Both the position numbers and the translations under genes were made by a program. A model generated the notes under the pieces. The model ran no database searches and had not been told where the DNA came from. It worked only from the letters and a program-made list of their open reading frames with translations. Source: Pseudoselenomonas ruminis (GTDB taxonomy: Bacteria > Bacillota > Negativicutes > Selenomonadales > Selenomonadaceae). From it: a stretch of DNA of 34,216 nucleotides. Shown one piece after another: positions 6,921-14,526 of the stretch. The DNA lies in contig NZ_VTOY01000020.1 of assembly GCF_008271295.1 (NCBI RefSeq), positions 1 through 34,216 on the forward strand, read 5' to 3'. Within the stretch, counting starts at the first letter, position 1. Every line of letters begins with the position of its first letter.

Positions 6921-8564
6921 CTAACGGGCATTTACCAGCTGGCGCTGGACCCGGCTTTGCAGTTCAGCTTCAAAATCAACACTGCTCTGCCCAAATATCT
7001 GACGGAAGGCCTTTTGCGCATCGCCCGTAGTACGCACAGCTTCGGCCCAACGTATCAGCGATGGCCAGCCACGGCGGCTCACGAGCTCAGCCGTCGCATA
7101 TTCCGCCATAACCGAGGCCGTATCATCCGAATAACTCTGCGAGACCTGACGGAAGCCATCGGCCGTACTCATCTGCGCAAGCTGCGGCAAACGTCCGGCC
7201 TTGCGCAGTGAATCGAGCCAGGCCCGCTGGTACTGCGGCAGGGTTCCGAGTCCTTTCTCACCGAGGCGCGCTACGCCCATGAGGTAACCGGACCCGCGCA
7301 TGAGCCACTCAACACTGCGTTCCGGCTGGCCCATGCGTTGTCCAAGCATCACGCGCATCAGCATAACCCCGACCGTAAAACTCTGCTGGCGGTCGGACTC
7401 AATCTGCGAGGCATTTAACAGGACCGTACTGCCATTTTCAATCCAGAGGCTTGAGGCTGCCAATTCCTTGGCCTTATCCTCGGGGATGCTGCAATACGTC
7501 TTGACGGCTTCGGCCAAGTCGTCCTGGTTATTGGCCAGCACAATCTGGTATTCGCCGTGCAGCTGCTGCCCCAGCCGGCTTTGGAACATCGTCTGCACCG
7601 CCTTGGTCTCGGCTTCGAGCGAACGGGCCAACGCCTGGCTCACGCCCTCACGCGCCTCGATATGGAGGACGGCCGGCTTTGTCTGTTCTTCTTTCCACCA
7701 GCGGTCAAACTGCCGCAAGAAATCCTCGAGGCTGATGCCAAAGGTGTTCTGGAAGGCCGCTTCGCCCTGCTTGACTTCCTTTAGCTGACGGAAATACTGC
7801 GCGAGCTTTTCGCCCTCATGTCCTTTGGCCCGGGTTGTCAGCAAATACCAGGTCATAAGGTCTGACATCTGATAGGAATGAAGGTCTTTTCCCATCAAGG
7901 CCTTACGCTGCTCGAGCGTATTGTGCTGCAGGCTCTGCGGCGAGACTGTGCGCGGTGCGCCCATCAGCTCGGCCTTGACATCGAGAATCCACTTTTGCAT
8001 GGACTTGCCGCCAAGCCTTGCGGCCAAATCGGCGCCCACATAATCGGCCGAGCCTTCCTCGAGCCAAAACAGTGCCTGTTCATCGGTATCATTGCCATCG
8101 CTGAGCTCGTACTGCACCTGATGGAAAAGCTCATGCGCCGTGGTGCTGATGCGGTCACTGCTGCTATTCATGACACCGGCCTTGCCATTGATGGCCGTAA
8201 CGGCCTTCTTGCCACCGGTCCAGCCCCCCGAAATATCGGCAATCGTCTTGGCCTCCTCAGGCGGCAAATTAAATTCCCGCTCGAGAATCTTTTGATAGTC
8301 CGCCTCGGTTCCGCCCACATATACTTTGACATTGCGCTGAAGCCTGATGCCCATGACCTGTTCCATCGTCCGGTTAAACGCGTCCGTAGCCTCACGGACA
8401 TCTTTCATCATCGCATCATCCGGCTGGCCTTCGGCGATGATTTTTATCGAACCATCGCCCTTCTCCCGGCCAAAGGGAAAGAAGTCACTGCGGCCGCTAA
8501 GGCCCGCAACGCCAATCGCTGCCAGCACTGCGAGCAAAACGACAAGACATCCCAGTTTTTTCAC
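6921..8564 (-). CDS. exported gluzincin-like metallopeptidase with degenerate internal duplicate
   Basis: Protein of 547 aa anchored or secreted through an N-terminal hydrophobic segment (LGCLVVLLAVLAAIGVAGL). Numbering from a 550-residue reading, the first half (~43-295) holds a zinc-peptidase signature: HELFH at ~147-151 and WLEEGSADY at ~170-178, whose Glu is the expected third ligand of an MA-clan enzyme. The second half (~302-550) repeats the plan: VYVGGTEADYQ is echoed by IVLANNQDDLA, FWLEEGSADYVGADLAARLG by EWLMRGSGYLMGVARLG, and AFQNTFGISLEDFLRQFDR by AFRQIFGQSSVDFEAELQS. The HELFH equivalent has become GVMLM, so it should be inactive. GTG 8564 has GAGG eight bases upstream and is preferred to GTG 8573. 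It follows the ABC permease stop by about 10 bp and is last in the operon. The substrate is unknown. Confidence 0.75.
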   Translation of the reverse strand: MKKLGCLVVLLAVLAAIGVAGLSGRSDFFPFGREKGDGSIKIIAEGQPDDAMMKDVREATDAFNRTMEQVMGIRLQRNVKVYVGGTEADYQKILEREFNLPPEEAKTIADISGGWTGGKKAVTAINGKAGVMNSSSDRISTTAHELFHQVQYELSDGNDTDEQALFWLEEGSADYVGADLAARLGGKSMQKWILDVKAELMGAPRTVSPQSLQHNTLEQRKALMGKDLHSYQMSDLMTWYLLTTRAKGHEGEKLAQYFRQLKEVKQGEAAFQNTFGISLEDFLRQFDRWWKEEQTKPAVLHIEAREGVSQALARSLEAETKAVQTMFQSRLGQQLHGEYQIVLANNQDDLAEAVKTYCSIPEDKAKELAASSLWIENGSTVLLNASQIESDRQQSFTVGVMLMRVMLGQRMGQPERSVEWLMRGSGYLMGVARLGEKGLGTLPQYQRAWLDSLRKAGRLPQLAQMSTADGFRQVSQSYSDDTASVMAEYATAELVSRRGWPSLIRWAEAVRTTGDAQKAFRQIFGQSSVDFEAELQSRVQRQLVNAR

Positions 8565-8574
8565 GGCCACCACC

Positions 8575-9321
8575 TCACTTTTGCCAACGGCAGGTCATAT
8601 ATTCGAGCAAGTCCAGAATGCCAAAGAGCAGCAGCCCCAGCAGACTCAGCACGACGATGCCTGCATACATCTCCAAATAATTTACGCGCAGCCACGCATC
8701 CATGATGTAATACCCCATGCCATACTGCGTGCCAAAGGTTTCAGTAAAGAATAACACCGAAATAGCCGTAGCCATGGCCACGCGGATTGCCGTCAAAAAC
8801 TTCGGCAGCGACGCTGGGAAAATCACATGGCGAAAAAGCTGCCAGAACGACGCTCCAAGCGAATAGAGCGGATAATACGTCTCCTCGGGAATCGCCCGGA
8901 TTCCATCACGCAGGGCAATGACCACCTGAAAGACGATGATCAAAAAAATCATCAGGATCTTTGACCATTCCCCCACGCCTGCGAGCAGCATCAAAATCGG
9001 CAGCAGGGCGATTTTCGGAATCGGATAGGTTAAATACACGAGCGGCGCCAAGAATCGGTCGGCCTTTTTGCAATAGCCCATGGCAAGTCCGAGCGGATAG
9101 CCGATGAGCACCGCCAGTCCCAGCCCCGCGGCAATACGCCACAAACTGTACGCACTGTGGATGGCGATGGCGTGGACAAATACGTGGCCAAGTTTTGCCA
9201 GCACCTTATCCGGTGTGGGGATAATCGGCAGCTCCACGAGCAGTGCCACGCCCCACCACAGCAGGAGCAAAAAGAGTGCCCCCAGCGCATAAGAGCGCAA
9301 TACCTGCTTGCTGTTTCTCAT
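8575..9321 (-). CDS. NitT/TauT-type ABC transporter permease
   Basis: Integral membrane subunit of 248 aa with about six transmembrane segments (YALGALFLLLLWWGVALLVE, LGLAVLIGYPLGLAMGY, ILMIFLIIVFQVVIAL, ending in LSLLGLLLFGILDLLEY). The cytoplasmic EAA-like coupling loop is visible (LGASFWQLFRHVIFPASLPK), as is the usual PIPKIALLPILMLLAGVG segment of the SsuC/TauC/ThiX group. Its ATG overlaps the end of the ATPase gene by 4 bp, so translation is coupled. With the upstream ATPase and lipoprotein it makes a complete importer of a small organic substrate. The substrate (sulfonate, nitrate-like, pyrimidine or vitamin precursor) cannot be told from the sequence. Confidence 0.9.
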   Translation of the reverse strand: MRNSKQVLRSYALGALFLLLLWWGVALLVELPIIPTPDKVLAKLGHVFVHAIAIHSAYSLWRIAAGLGLAVLIGYPLGLAMGYCKKADRFLAPLVYLTYPIPKIALLPILMLLAGVGEWSKILMIFLIIVFQVVIALRDGIRAIPEETYYPLYSLGASFWQLFRHVIFPASLPKFLTAIRVAMATAISVLFFTETFGTQYGMGYYIMDAWLRVNYLEMYAGIVVLSLLGLLLFGILDLLEYMTCRWQK

Positions 9322-10073
9322 GACCTGCCCCCCATTTCGCGGATTTTTTCCCGCAGGCTTTGCCCCATGGCAAAGAACTCCGGCTGCTGGCGCTCAGCGG
9401 CATTACCGGCCAGCGGGTTTTCAATTATTTCCTGCACGAAGCCGGGATTCGCTGACATCAGGGCAATCCGCTGCCCGAGATACAAGGCTTCTTCGACGTA
9501 GTGGGTCACGAGCATCGTCGTGATGTGGTTTTCCTGCCAGAGGGAGAGGAATACCTCCTGCATCTCCTCACGCGTAATCGCATCAAGCGCCGAAAACGGC
9601 TCATCCATCAGCAGGATGTCCGGGCGCAGCAAAAATGCCCGCGCGAGTCCCACGCGCTGCTGCTGGCCACCGCTTAACTCATGGGGATAGCGCTTCTCAA
9701 GCCCCGCGATTCCGAGCCGTGCACAAAGCGCCTTTGTCCGCGCGGCTAAATCCTTCGCTTTTTCCCCTTTAATCCGGCAGCCGAGGCAAATGTTTTCGCC
9801 AACCGTTTTCCAGGGCAGCAGACCGTAATTCTGCGGCATAAATCCGATTTTCATTTTCTGCGGATTCACGGGACGACCGCCAATCCGCACCGTTCCCTGA
9901 TAGTTTTTTATCAGGCCCGCCACCACTTTCATAAGCGTGGACTTGCCGCAGCCAGAAGGCCCTATAACGGCACAGACCGTCCCTTGCGGAACGGTCAGGC
10001 TGACATCATGAAGGGCAATCTGTTTTTTTCCATCGGCATCATACCCGACAGACAAATGCTCTACTTCAATCAT
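9318..10073 (-). CDS. NitT/TauT-type ABC transporter ATP-binding protein
   Basis: Cytoplasmic ATPase subunit of 251 aa. All ABC motifs are present: Walker A GPSGCGKST (~38-46), Q-loop (MPQNYGLLPWKTV), signature LSGGQQQR (~134-141), Walker B ILLMDEPFSALD and the H-loop histidine in LVTHYVEEA. It follows the binding-protein gene by 24 bp and overlaps the permease start by 4 bp. The length and the GLLPWKTV element match the SsuB/TauB group of importers. Confidence 0.93.
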   Translation of the reverse strand: MIEVEHLSVGYDADGKKQIALHDVSLTVPQGTVCAVIGPSGCGKSTLMKVVAGLIKNYQGTVRIGGRPVNPQKMKIGFMPQNYGLLPWKTVGENICLGCRIKGEKAKDLAARTKALCARLGIAGLEKRYPHELSGGQQQRVGLARAFLLRPDILLMDEPFSALDAITREEMQEVFLSLWQENHITTMLVTHYVEEALYLGQRIALMSANPGFVQEIIENPLAGNAAERQQPEFFAMGQSLREKIREMGGRS

Positions 10074-10097
10074 AGTATTGATTCTCTTTCACTAAAA

Positions 10098-11045
10098 TTA
10101 TTTGCCAAACAAGTCAAGAACGATGTCCTTATAACTGTATGTCTCACGGATGAGATTCTTGCTGTTGAGCCAGGTAATGCAATCCACCACATCGCTCTCC
10201 TTCGGCAAAGCGGCTTCATGATACTTCGGCAGCTTCAAGGCGTCTTTCGCAGCCGGCGGGAATCCGCCTTTCTCGATGATAAGGTCAATATATTCGGAAC
10301 GGTCCGCCTGATTCAAATAAGCCACGGCCTTGTTGTAGGCACGGTACATGGCCTGAATCTCGGCCTTCTTGCTATCCGCCGCCTTGGCCGTAAACATGAT
10401 GACGCCCGGATTGATGCCGAGTTCATCGGAGCCCGTCACAAACTGACAGCCATTGTGAACGGCAATGCTGGCCATTGGTTCAGGCAGCGTTGCGGCTGCC
10501 AGCTTGCCATTTTGCAGCATCTCAAGACGCGTCGGAATCTGCGGGATGATGACCTTGTTGATGCTGTCCTCGGTCATGTTCTCCTTGGCCAGAATCTGGT
10601 CCGTCACGTATTCAATAATCGTGTTGCGCGATACTGATACGTCCTTACCCGCAAGGCTCTTGACATCTTTGATCCCCGACTCTTTGCTCGCAATCAATTT
10701 ATAACTGCCATCGGTAAACGACGTAACCTTGACGTCAAAGCCGCCGGACTTAGCAAAAGCAACGGCCAGCATGTCTGAAACCGCGCCGTCGAGATTGCCG
10801 CTCTGAAGCGCCGAATCCCGATCCATAGCGCTCTTGTACTGCTGGAGATTTACCTCAAGCCCTTCTTCTTTAAAGTAGCCTTTTTCCTGTGCAATGATAA
10901 ACGGCACCGAATCGGTATCCGGCATCAGGCCAATCGTAATCGGCTGCAAGTCCTTCTTGCCGCTGGCGGCATCTTTCGAGGTACCGCAGCCAGTGGCAAC
11001 CGCCAGCGACAGCACCGCCAGCATAATCGCAAATAATTTTTTCAA
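10098..11045 (-). CDS. ABC transporter substrate-binding lipoprotein (NitT/TauT family)
   Basis: A 315-aa solute receptor on the outer face of the inner membrane. It has a lipoprotein signal peptide (KKLFAIMLAVLSLAVATGC), with the lipidated Cys at about residue 20. The mature domain has the SsuA/THI5-like fold features: ITIGLMPDTDSVPFIIAQEK, GYFKEEGLEVNL, SGNLDGAVSDMLAV, ATLPEPMASIAVHNG. The start codon is TTG, preceded at seven bases by AAGAAGG. First of the three ABC genes, it starts 33 bp after the coiled-coil gene with no clear terminator between them. The ligand cannot be assigned; THI5-like proteins bind pyrimidines, SsuA-like ones sulfonates. Confidence 0.9.
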   Translation of the reverse strand: MKKLFAIMLAVLSLAVATGCGTSKDAASGKKDLQPITIGLMPDTDSVPFIIAQEKGYFKEEGLEVNLQQYKSAMDRDSALQSGNLDGAVSDMLAVAFAKSGGFDVKVTSFTDGSYKLIASKESGIKDVKSLAGKDVSVSRNTIIEYVTDQILAKENMTEDSINKVIIPQIPTRLEMLQNGKLAAATLPEPMASIAVHNGCQFVTGSDELGINPGVIMFTAKAADSKKAEIQAMYRAYNKAVAYLNQADRSEYIDLIIEKGGFPPAAKDALKLPKYHEAALPKESDVVDCITWLNSKNLIRETYSYKDIVLDLFGK

Positions 11046-11078
11046 AGGTTATGCCTTCTTTCTCGTAGTTTGTGACAA

Positions 11079-11924
11079 TCAGCGCGACAGCCAGCCTTCC
11101 AAAAGGCCGGCACCAACCTTTGCATAATGGATTGCCTGATTGATAACGCCTTTATTTTCCTCATAAGCAGCCGCAGCCTTGTCCTTTAACTGGCCGGCTT
11201 CGGCTTTCATCGATTCCACCGAATCCAGCTTGGCATTGACCTCGTCGAGCATGCGCTGGGCGTCTTCGATGGATTTTCCCACATCGGCGGCCGCCGTATC
11301 ATTCTGAGCACTCTGCTGTTTGTTCTGCTCAACCTTTTGGTTGCGATCCGCTTCCTTGCCCGTCACCTTATCGATAATCTTGCCAATCGTCGAAGTCGGC
11401 GCGCTGTCGCCGAGCTGTTCGTTGCGGCCCTTGGCCCGGCTCGACTGCTCCTCTAACTGGCGCTGGCGCTCCTGCAATTCCTTCTTCTGTTTCTCCAGTT
11501 CCGCCCGGCGCGCCTTGAGGTCCGTCTCCTGCTCGGCAATCTTCTTTTCCTTGTCCTTCATCTGCTGCTCCTGCACCTGACGGGCATGCTGGGCATCGGA
11601 CTTATCCTGATTGTAACCGGCAATCATAAAACCGATGAGCAGCGCGGCGGCAAAACCACCGCCGAGCAGCAGCGCCCGCTTGCGCTTCGGCGTCAGGAAT
11701 TTTTTCTTTTCCTGCTCCGCTTCTGGCTTTTTGCCATCCGGTGATAACTCGCGCACCTTGCCAGCAGCCTGGCCAGCTTTCGGGAACGGCGGCTTGATGC
11801 CCAAATCATCCCCTACGGCAGGCAATTCCTGCGTATCGGAAAGTTTTGGCGCTTTCCCTTTTTTCAGCGCCGCCATATCCTCAGGTTTCATATATTGTGT
11901 TTTTTCCAGGTCTTCGTTTTTCAT
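11079..11924 (-). CDS. single-pass membrane protein with long coiled coil, unknown function
   Basis: A 281-aa protein I do not recognise. Residues ~1-95 are charged and cytoplasmic (MKNEDLEKTQYMKPEDMAAL). One transmembrane helix follows (ALLLGGGFAAALLIGFMIAGY), then a strongly charged heptad-rich coiled coil (EQQMKDKEKKIAEQETDLKA, ELEKQKKELQERQRQLEEQS), a polar linker and a second helical part ending KVGAGLLEGWLSR. The open frame extends upstream to 12026, but that part overlaps the previous gene. ATG 11924 lies 11 bp after the previous stop, with GGAG about 14 bases upstream. The position in a run with a NYN-nuclease-like and a DUF3783-like gene suggests co-expression. The coiled-coil region would be extracytoplasmic if the N-terminus is inside. 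Confidence 0.75.
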   Translation of the reverse strand: MKNEDLEKTQYMKPEDMAALKKGKAPKLSDTQELPAVGDDLGIKPPFPKAGQAAGKVRELSPDGKKPEAEQEKKKFLTPKRKRALLLGGGFAAALLIGFMIAGYNQDKSDAQHARQVQEQQMKDKEKKIAEQETDLKARRAELEKQKKELQERQRQLEEQSSRAKGRNEQLGDSAPTSTIGKIIDKVTGKEADRNQKVEQNKQQSAQNDTAAADVGKSIEDAQRMLDEVNAKLDSVESMKAEAGQLKDKAAAAYEENKGVINQAIHYAKVGAGLLEGWLSR

Positions 11925-11935
11925 ATTGCTTGTTC

Positions 11936-12352
11936 TTACTCCGTTTTCTGTTTTTCCTTTTCCTGTTGCTGGACCATAACGGCATGTTCCTTCTGCATTG
12001 TCTCGCAGAGGCGGCGCAGGGTCCACAACGTATTGAACGGCGTCACTACCGATTTGTACTGCACTTTCGATACACCGGCCTTCCGCAGGGCGATTAGCAC
12101 TTCATCCAGCCGCTTGTTGCGGATGTTCTGCAGGACCATCACCTCATGGGGAAAGACAAAATCGTCATCGGCATCGGGTTTGCCCGCGGCCTTGAACCCC
12201 TTCATCCCCAACAGATACCCGACCTTTTGTGTCCAGGCATCGACCGGAATCACCTTTGAAACAATATTCATGCGGCTCAGCACCTTACGGGCCAGCTGTA
12301 ATTTTTCCATATCGCGGAATTGATAGAATAAAACCTGTTCTTGTCGTTTCAT
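11936..12352 (-). CDS. DUF3783-like small protein
   Basis: Cytoplasmic protein of 138 aa without signal or membrane segment. The N-terminal part (EQVLFYQFRDMEKLQLARKV, LSRMNIVSKVIPVDAWTQKV, GYLLGMKG) resembles DUF3783 proteins found in Firmicutes, whose function is unknown. A central helical part (VMVLQNIRNKRLDEVLIALR) and a charged tail rich in Lys/Glu/Gln follow. The family call is from memory of the pattern and is tentative. The open frame starts at 12379, but ATG 12352 has AAGGAG eight bases upstream and is preferred; it then overlaps the preceding NYN gene stop region only through its ribosome binding site. Spacing to the coiled-coil gene is 11 bp. Confidence 0.7.
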   Translation of the reverse strand: MKRQEQVLFYQFRDMEKLQLARKVLSRMNIVSKVIPVDAWTQKVGYLLGMKGFKAAGKPDADDDFVFPHEVMVLQNIRNKRLDEVLIALRKAGVSKVQYKSVVTPFNTLWTLRRLCETMQKEHAVMVQQQEKEKQKTE

Positions 12353-12368
12353 CCAAAGTGCTCCTTCG

Positions 12369-13175
12369 TCAGCGGGCAAGGCCCCTCATAATCAGATACG
12401 TAACGAGTTCATCCAGGGATACCCCTTCTTCCTGCTTGCGCTCCTCAAGCGACTTGCGCAGGCTCTTGGGCAGTTTGACGGTCATCGTGCCATCGGCCAG
12501 CGGCAATTCTTTCGCAGCTGGTTTGGCCTCTGCCGCTTGGGGGGCAGAGGCTTTTTTCTTCGGCGCCTTCTTCGTAGGCTCAGCCTTTGCCACTGCCGGT
12601 TCCAAAACCTTAGCCTTGTCACTTTTCTTTTTCGTGCCCTTGGCTGGTTTTACCGATTTTGTTTTCTTTTCCTCAGCTGGCGTATCCTTTTTCTTTTCCG
12701 GCTTCTTTTCGGCCTTTTTGACGGGCTTCTTTTTCTCCTCAGGCGGATAGACCATAAACTCATTATAGGCGTTCCGCAAGGTTTCGCTTGCCTGCTTGGT
12801 TCCCACGCCGATGATATACGACGGCGTTTTCGAGTTCAAGAGCTCGGCGATGCGGACAAAGTCCGAATCCGTCGTGATGATAAAGAACTTGCGGACGCCC
12901 TCCTGATAGAGAAGCGCCGCCGAATCGTAAATCGCGGAATCCAGCGAATTCTTGCCCTGATAGGTGCGGCTTATCTGACGGAACGTAAAGCCCGGACGGC
13001 GCATGAGTTTTTCCCAGCGCTTCTGCTCCGGGTGCGCTTCCCAGTCCGATACAACGATGGTCCGGCAGGGCTGGAAACGCCTTGCCTTGCCCAGCGTGTA
13101 ATTGAGCATCTCAAACGGTGCATTTTCGATATCGTATAGTATTGCTACAGTTTCATTACTCGAATCGAGTGTCAT
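12369..13175 (-). CDS. NYN/PIN-like nuclease domain fused to C-terminal ribbon-helix-helix
   Basis: A 268-aa protein with three parts. Residues ~8-143 are a NYN (LabA/DUF88-type PIN-like) domain: ILYDIENAP with Asp15, the SLDSAIYDSAALL helix with Asp79, and FFIITTDSDFVRIAELL with Asp103/Asp105. This is the acidic set that binds Mg2+ in PIN-like RNases. Residues ~144-228 are a low-complexity Lys/Ala/Pro/Glu linker (EKKKPVKKAEKKPEKKKD). Residues ~230-268 look like a ribbon-helix-helix (MTVKLPKSLRKSLEERKQEE, then VSLDELVTYLIMRGL). Start ATG 13175 follows GAAGGA. RNA cleavage is known for related NYN proteins; here it is inference. The RHH could bind DNA or dimerise the protein. First gene of a run with a DUF3783-like and a coiled-coil gene. 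Confidence 0.8.
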   Translation of the reverse strand: MTLDSSNETVAILYDIENAPFEMLNYTLGKARRFQPCRTIVVSDWEAHPEQKRWEKLMRRPGFTFRQISRTYQGKNSLDSAIYDSAALLYQEGVRKFFIITTDSDFVRIAELLNSKTPSYIIGVGTKQASETLRNAYNEFMVYPPEEKKKPVKKAEKKPEKKKDTPAEEKKTKSVKPAKGTKKKSDKAKVLEPAVAKAEPTKKAPKKKASAPQAAEAKPAAKELPLADGTMTVKLPKSLRKSLEERKQEEGVSLDELVTYLIMRGLAR

Positions 13176-13255
13176 ACAATCCTTCTTTCGAATTTTCCTG
13201 CCTCAACTTAGTCACAAATGTATGTATTCGACTTGTCCGTTAAAAATCCTGCTTT

Positions 13256-14350
13256 TCAGCCGATAGTACGGCAGGCCTCTTCGATAACGCCGCCGCCGAC
13301 TACAGTATCTCCCTCGTAGAACACCACTGACTGTCCCGGCGTCACTGCCCGCTGCGGCTCGTCGAAGTCAACCTGCAGGCGGCCATCTTCGCGCAGGGAG
13401 AGGCTGGCCATGCTCTCGTTTTTGCCATAACGGATTTTGGCCGCATAACGGCAAGGCTCCGTAAATTCATCAAAGGCAATCCAGTTGAGGTCGCCGGCAA
13501 CGAGCCCCTCGGCATAAACATCATTTGCCCCGCCGACGATAACCTGATTGTGCTTCATGTCAAGCTCCGTGACATAGAGCGGCTCAGGCGCAGCAATGCC
13601 AAGCCCCTTGCGCTGGCCAATCGTATAGAGCGGTACGCCCTCGTGACGGCCGAGCACCTTACCCGTGCGGTCGACGATATTGCCCGGTTTGAGGCAGGCA
13701 GGATTCTTGTCGCGCAGGTAGGCCTTGTAATCATCGTGCGGCACAAAGCAGATTTCCTGGCTGTCGGGCTTATGCGCCACCGGCAGGTTGAATTTTTCGG
13801 CCAGCTCGCGCGTATGCACCTTCGTCATGCCACCGAGCGGCAGCATAAAATGACGCAGGGTCTTCTGATTCAGATGGTAGAGCGCATAGGACTGATCCTT
13901 ATGGACGTCGATGCCCTTCTTGAGCACATAACGGCCATTTTCCTCCTGCTCGATACGCGCATAATGGCCCGTAGCCAGGAACTCAGCGCCCAGCTCCAGC
14001 GTCTTATCGAGCAACAGCCCGAACTTCATATAGCGGTTGCAGGCAATGCACGGATTCGGCGTCCAGCCCTTGGCATAGTCCGCGAGAAAATAATCGATGA
14101 CGTCGCGCTGGAACGCCTCTTTGAAGTTGACCGTATAATGCGGAATGCCGATGGTCTCGGCCACACGGCGGGCATCATCGACGCTCGCGAGGCTGCAGCA
14201 GCCGCGGTCGTTGCAGTCAAAGTCGCGGCTCTCCTCGGAAAGCCGCATCGTGATGCCAATGACATCATAACCCTGCTCGACGAGCAAAGCCGCCGTAAGC
14301 GAACTGTCGACGCCGCCGCTCATTGCTACAACTACTTTTTTCTTTTCCAT
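13256..14350 (-). CDS. mnmA: tRNA-specific 2-thiouridylase MnmA
   Basis: Thiolates C2 of the wobble uridine (U34) in tRNA-Lys, -Glu and -Gln, taking sulfur from a cysteine desulfurase relay. The 364 aa match the usual length. The PP-loop motif VAMSGGVDSSLTA is at residues ~8-20. The two catalytic cysteines are seen in NPCIACNRYMKFG and DSQEICFVPHDD. The substrate-binding C-terminal beta-barrel part is present (YTIGQRKGLGIA, DVYAEGLVAGDLNW, RYGKNESMASL). It appears monocistronic: 80 bp separate its stop from the downstream NYN gene, and a possible promoter lies at 14407-14435. Confidence 0.96.
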   Translation of the reverse strand: MEKKKVVVAMSGGVDSSLTAALLVEQGYDVIGITMRLSEESRDFDCNDRGCCSLASVDDARRVAETIGIPHYTVNFKEAFQRDVIDYFLADYAKGWTPNPCIACNRYMKFGLLLDKTLELGAEFLATGHYARIEQEENGRYVLKKGIDVHKDQSYALYHLNQKTLRHFMLPLGGMTKVHTRELAEKFNLPVAHKPDSQEICFVPHDDYKAYLRDKNPACLKPGNIVDRTGKVLGRHEGVPLYTIGQRKGLGIAAPEPLYVTELDMKHNQVIVGGANDVYAEGLVAGDLNWIAFDEFTEPCRYAAKIRYGKNESMASLSLREDGRLQVDFDEPQRAVTPGQSVVFYEGDTVVGGGVIEEACRTIG

Positions 14351-14406
14351 TTATTTCAATCTCCTATCGAATCGCAATCGAACGTACAAAATTTCATTTA
14401 CCCCTT

Positions 14407-14435
14407 AGTATACCATATTTGCGCCAACCACCAAA
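14407..14435 (-). promoter_or_regulatory. possible mnmA promoter
   Basis: On the minus strand TATACT (14412-14407) lies 17 bases after TTTGGT (14435-14430). The -10 is good and the -35 weak. It is about 56 bp upstream of the mnmA start. Confidence 0.35.
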
Positions 14436-14526
14436 GTGCCATAGTCACATAGACGAATCCCAAGCAAAATGATACACTTATAACAAATCATTGCGGCAGA
14501 CACTGAGCCGCCAGAAAGGACCCGCC

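Noticed and set aside
7878-8705. 275-aa plus-strand open frame opposite the peptidase-like and permease genes
   Set aside because: Shadow crossing two genuine genes on the other strand.
13550-14452. 300-aa open frame opposite mnmA
   Set aside because: Antisense shadow of a clear MnmA; no ribosome binding site or family motif.
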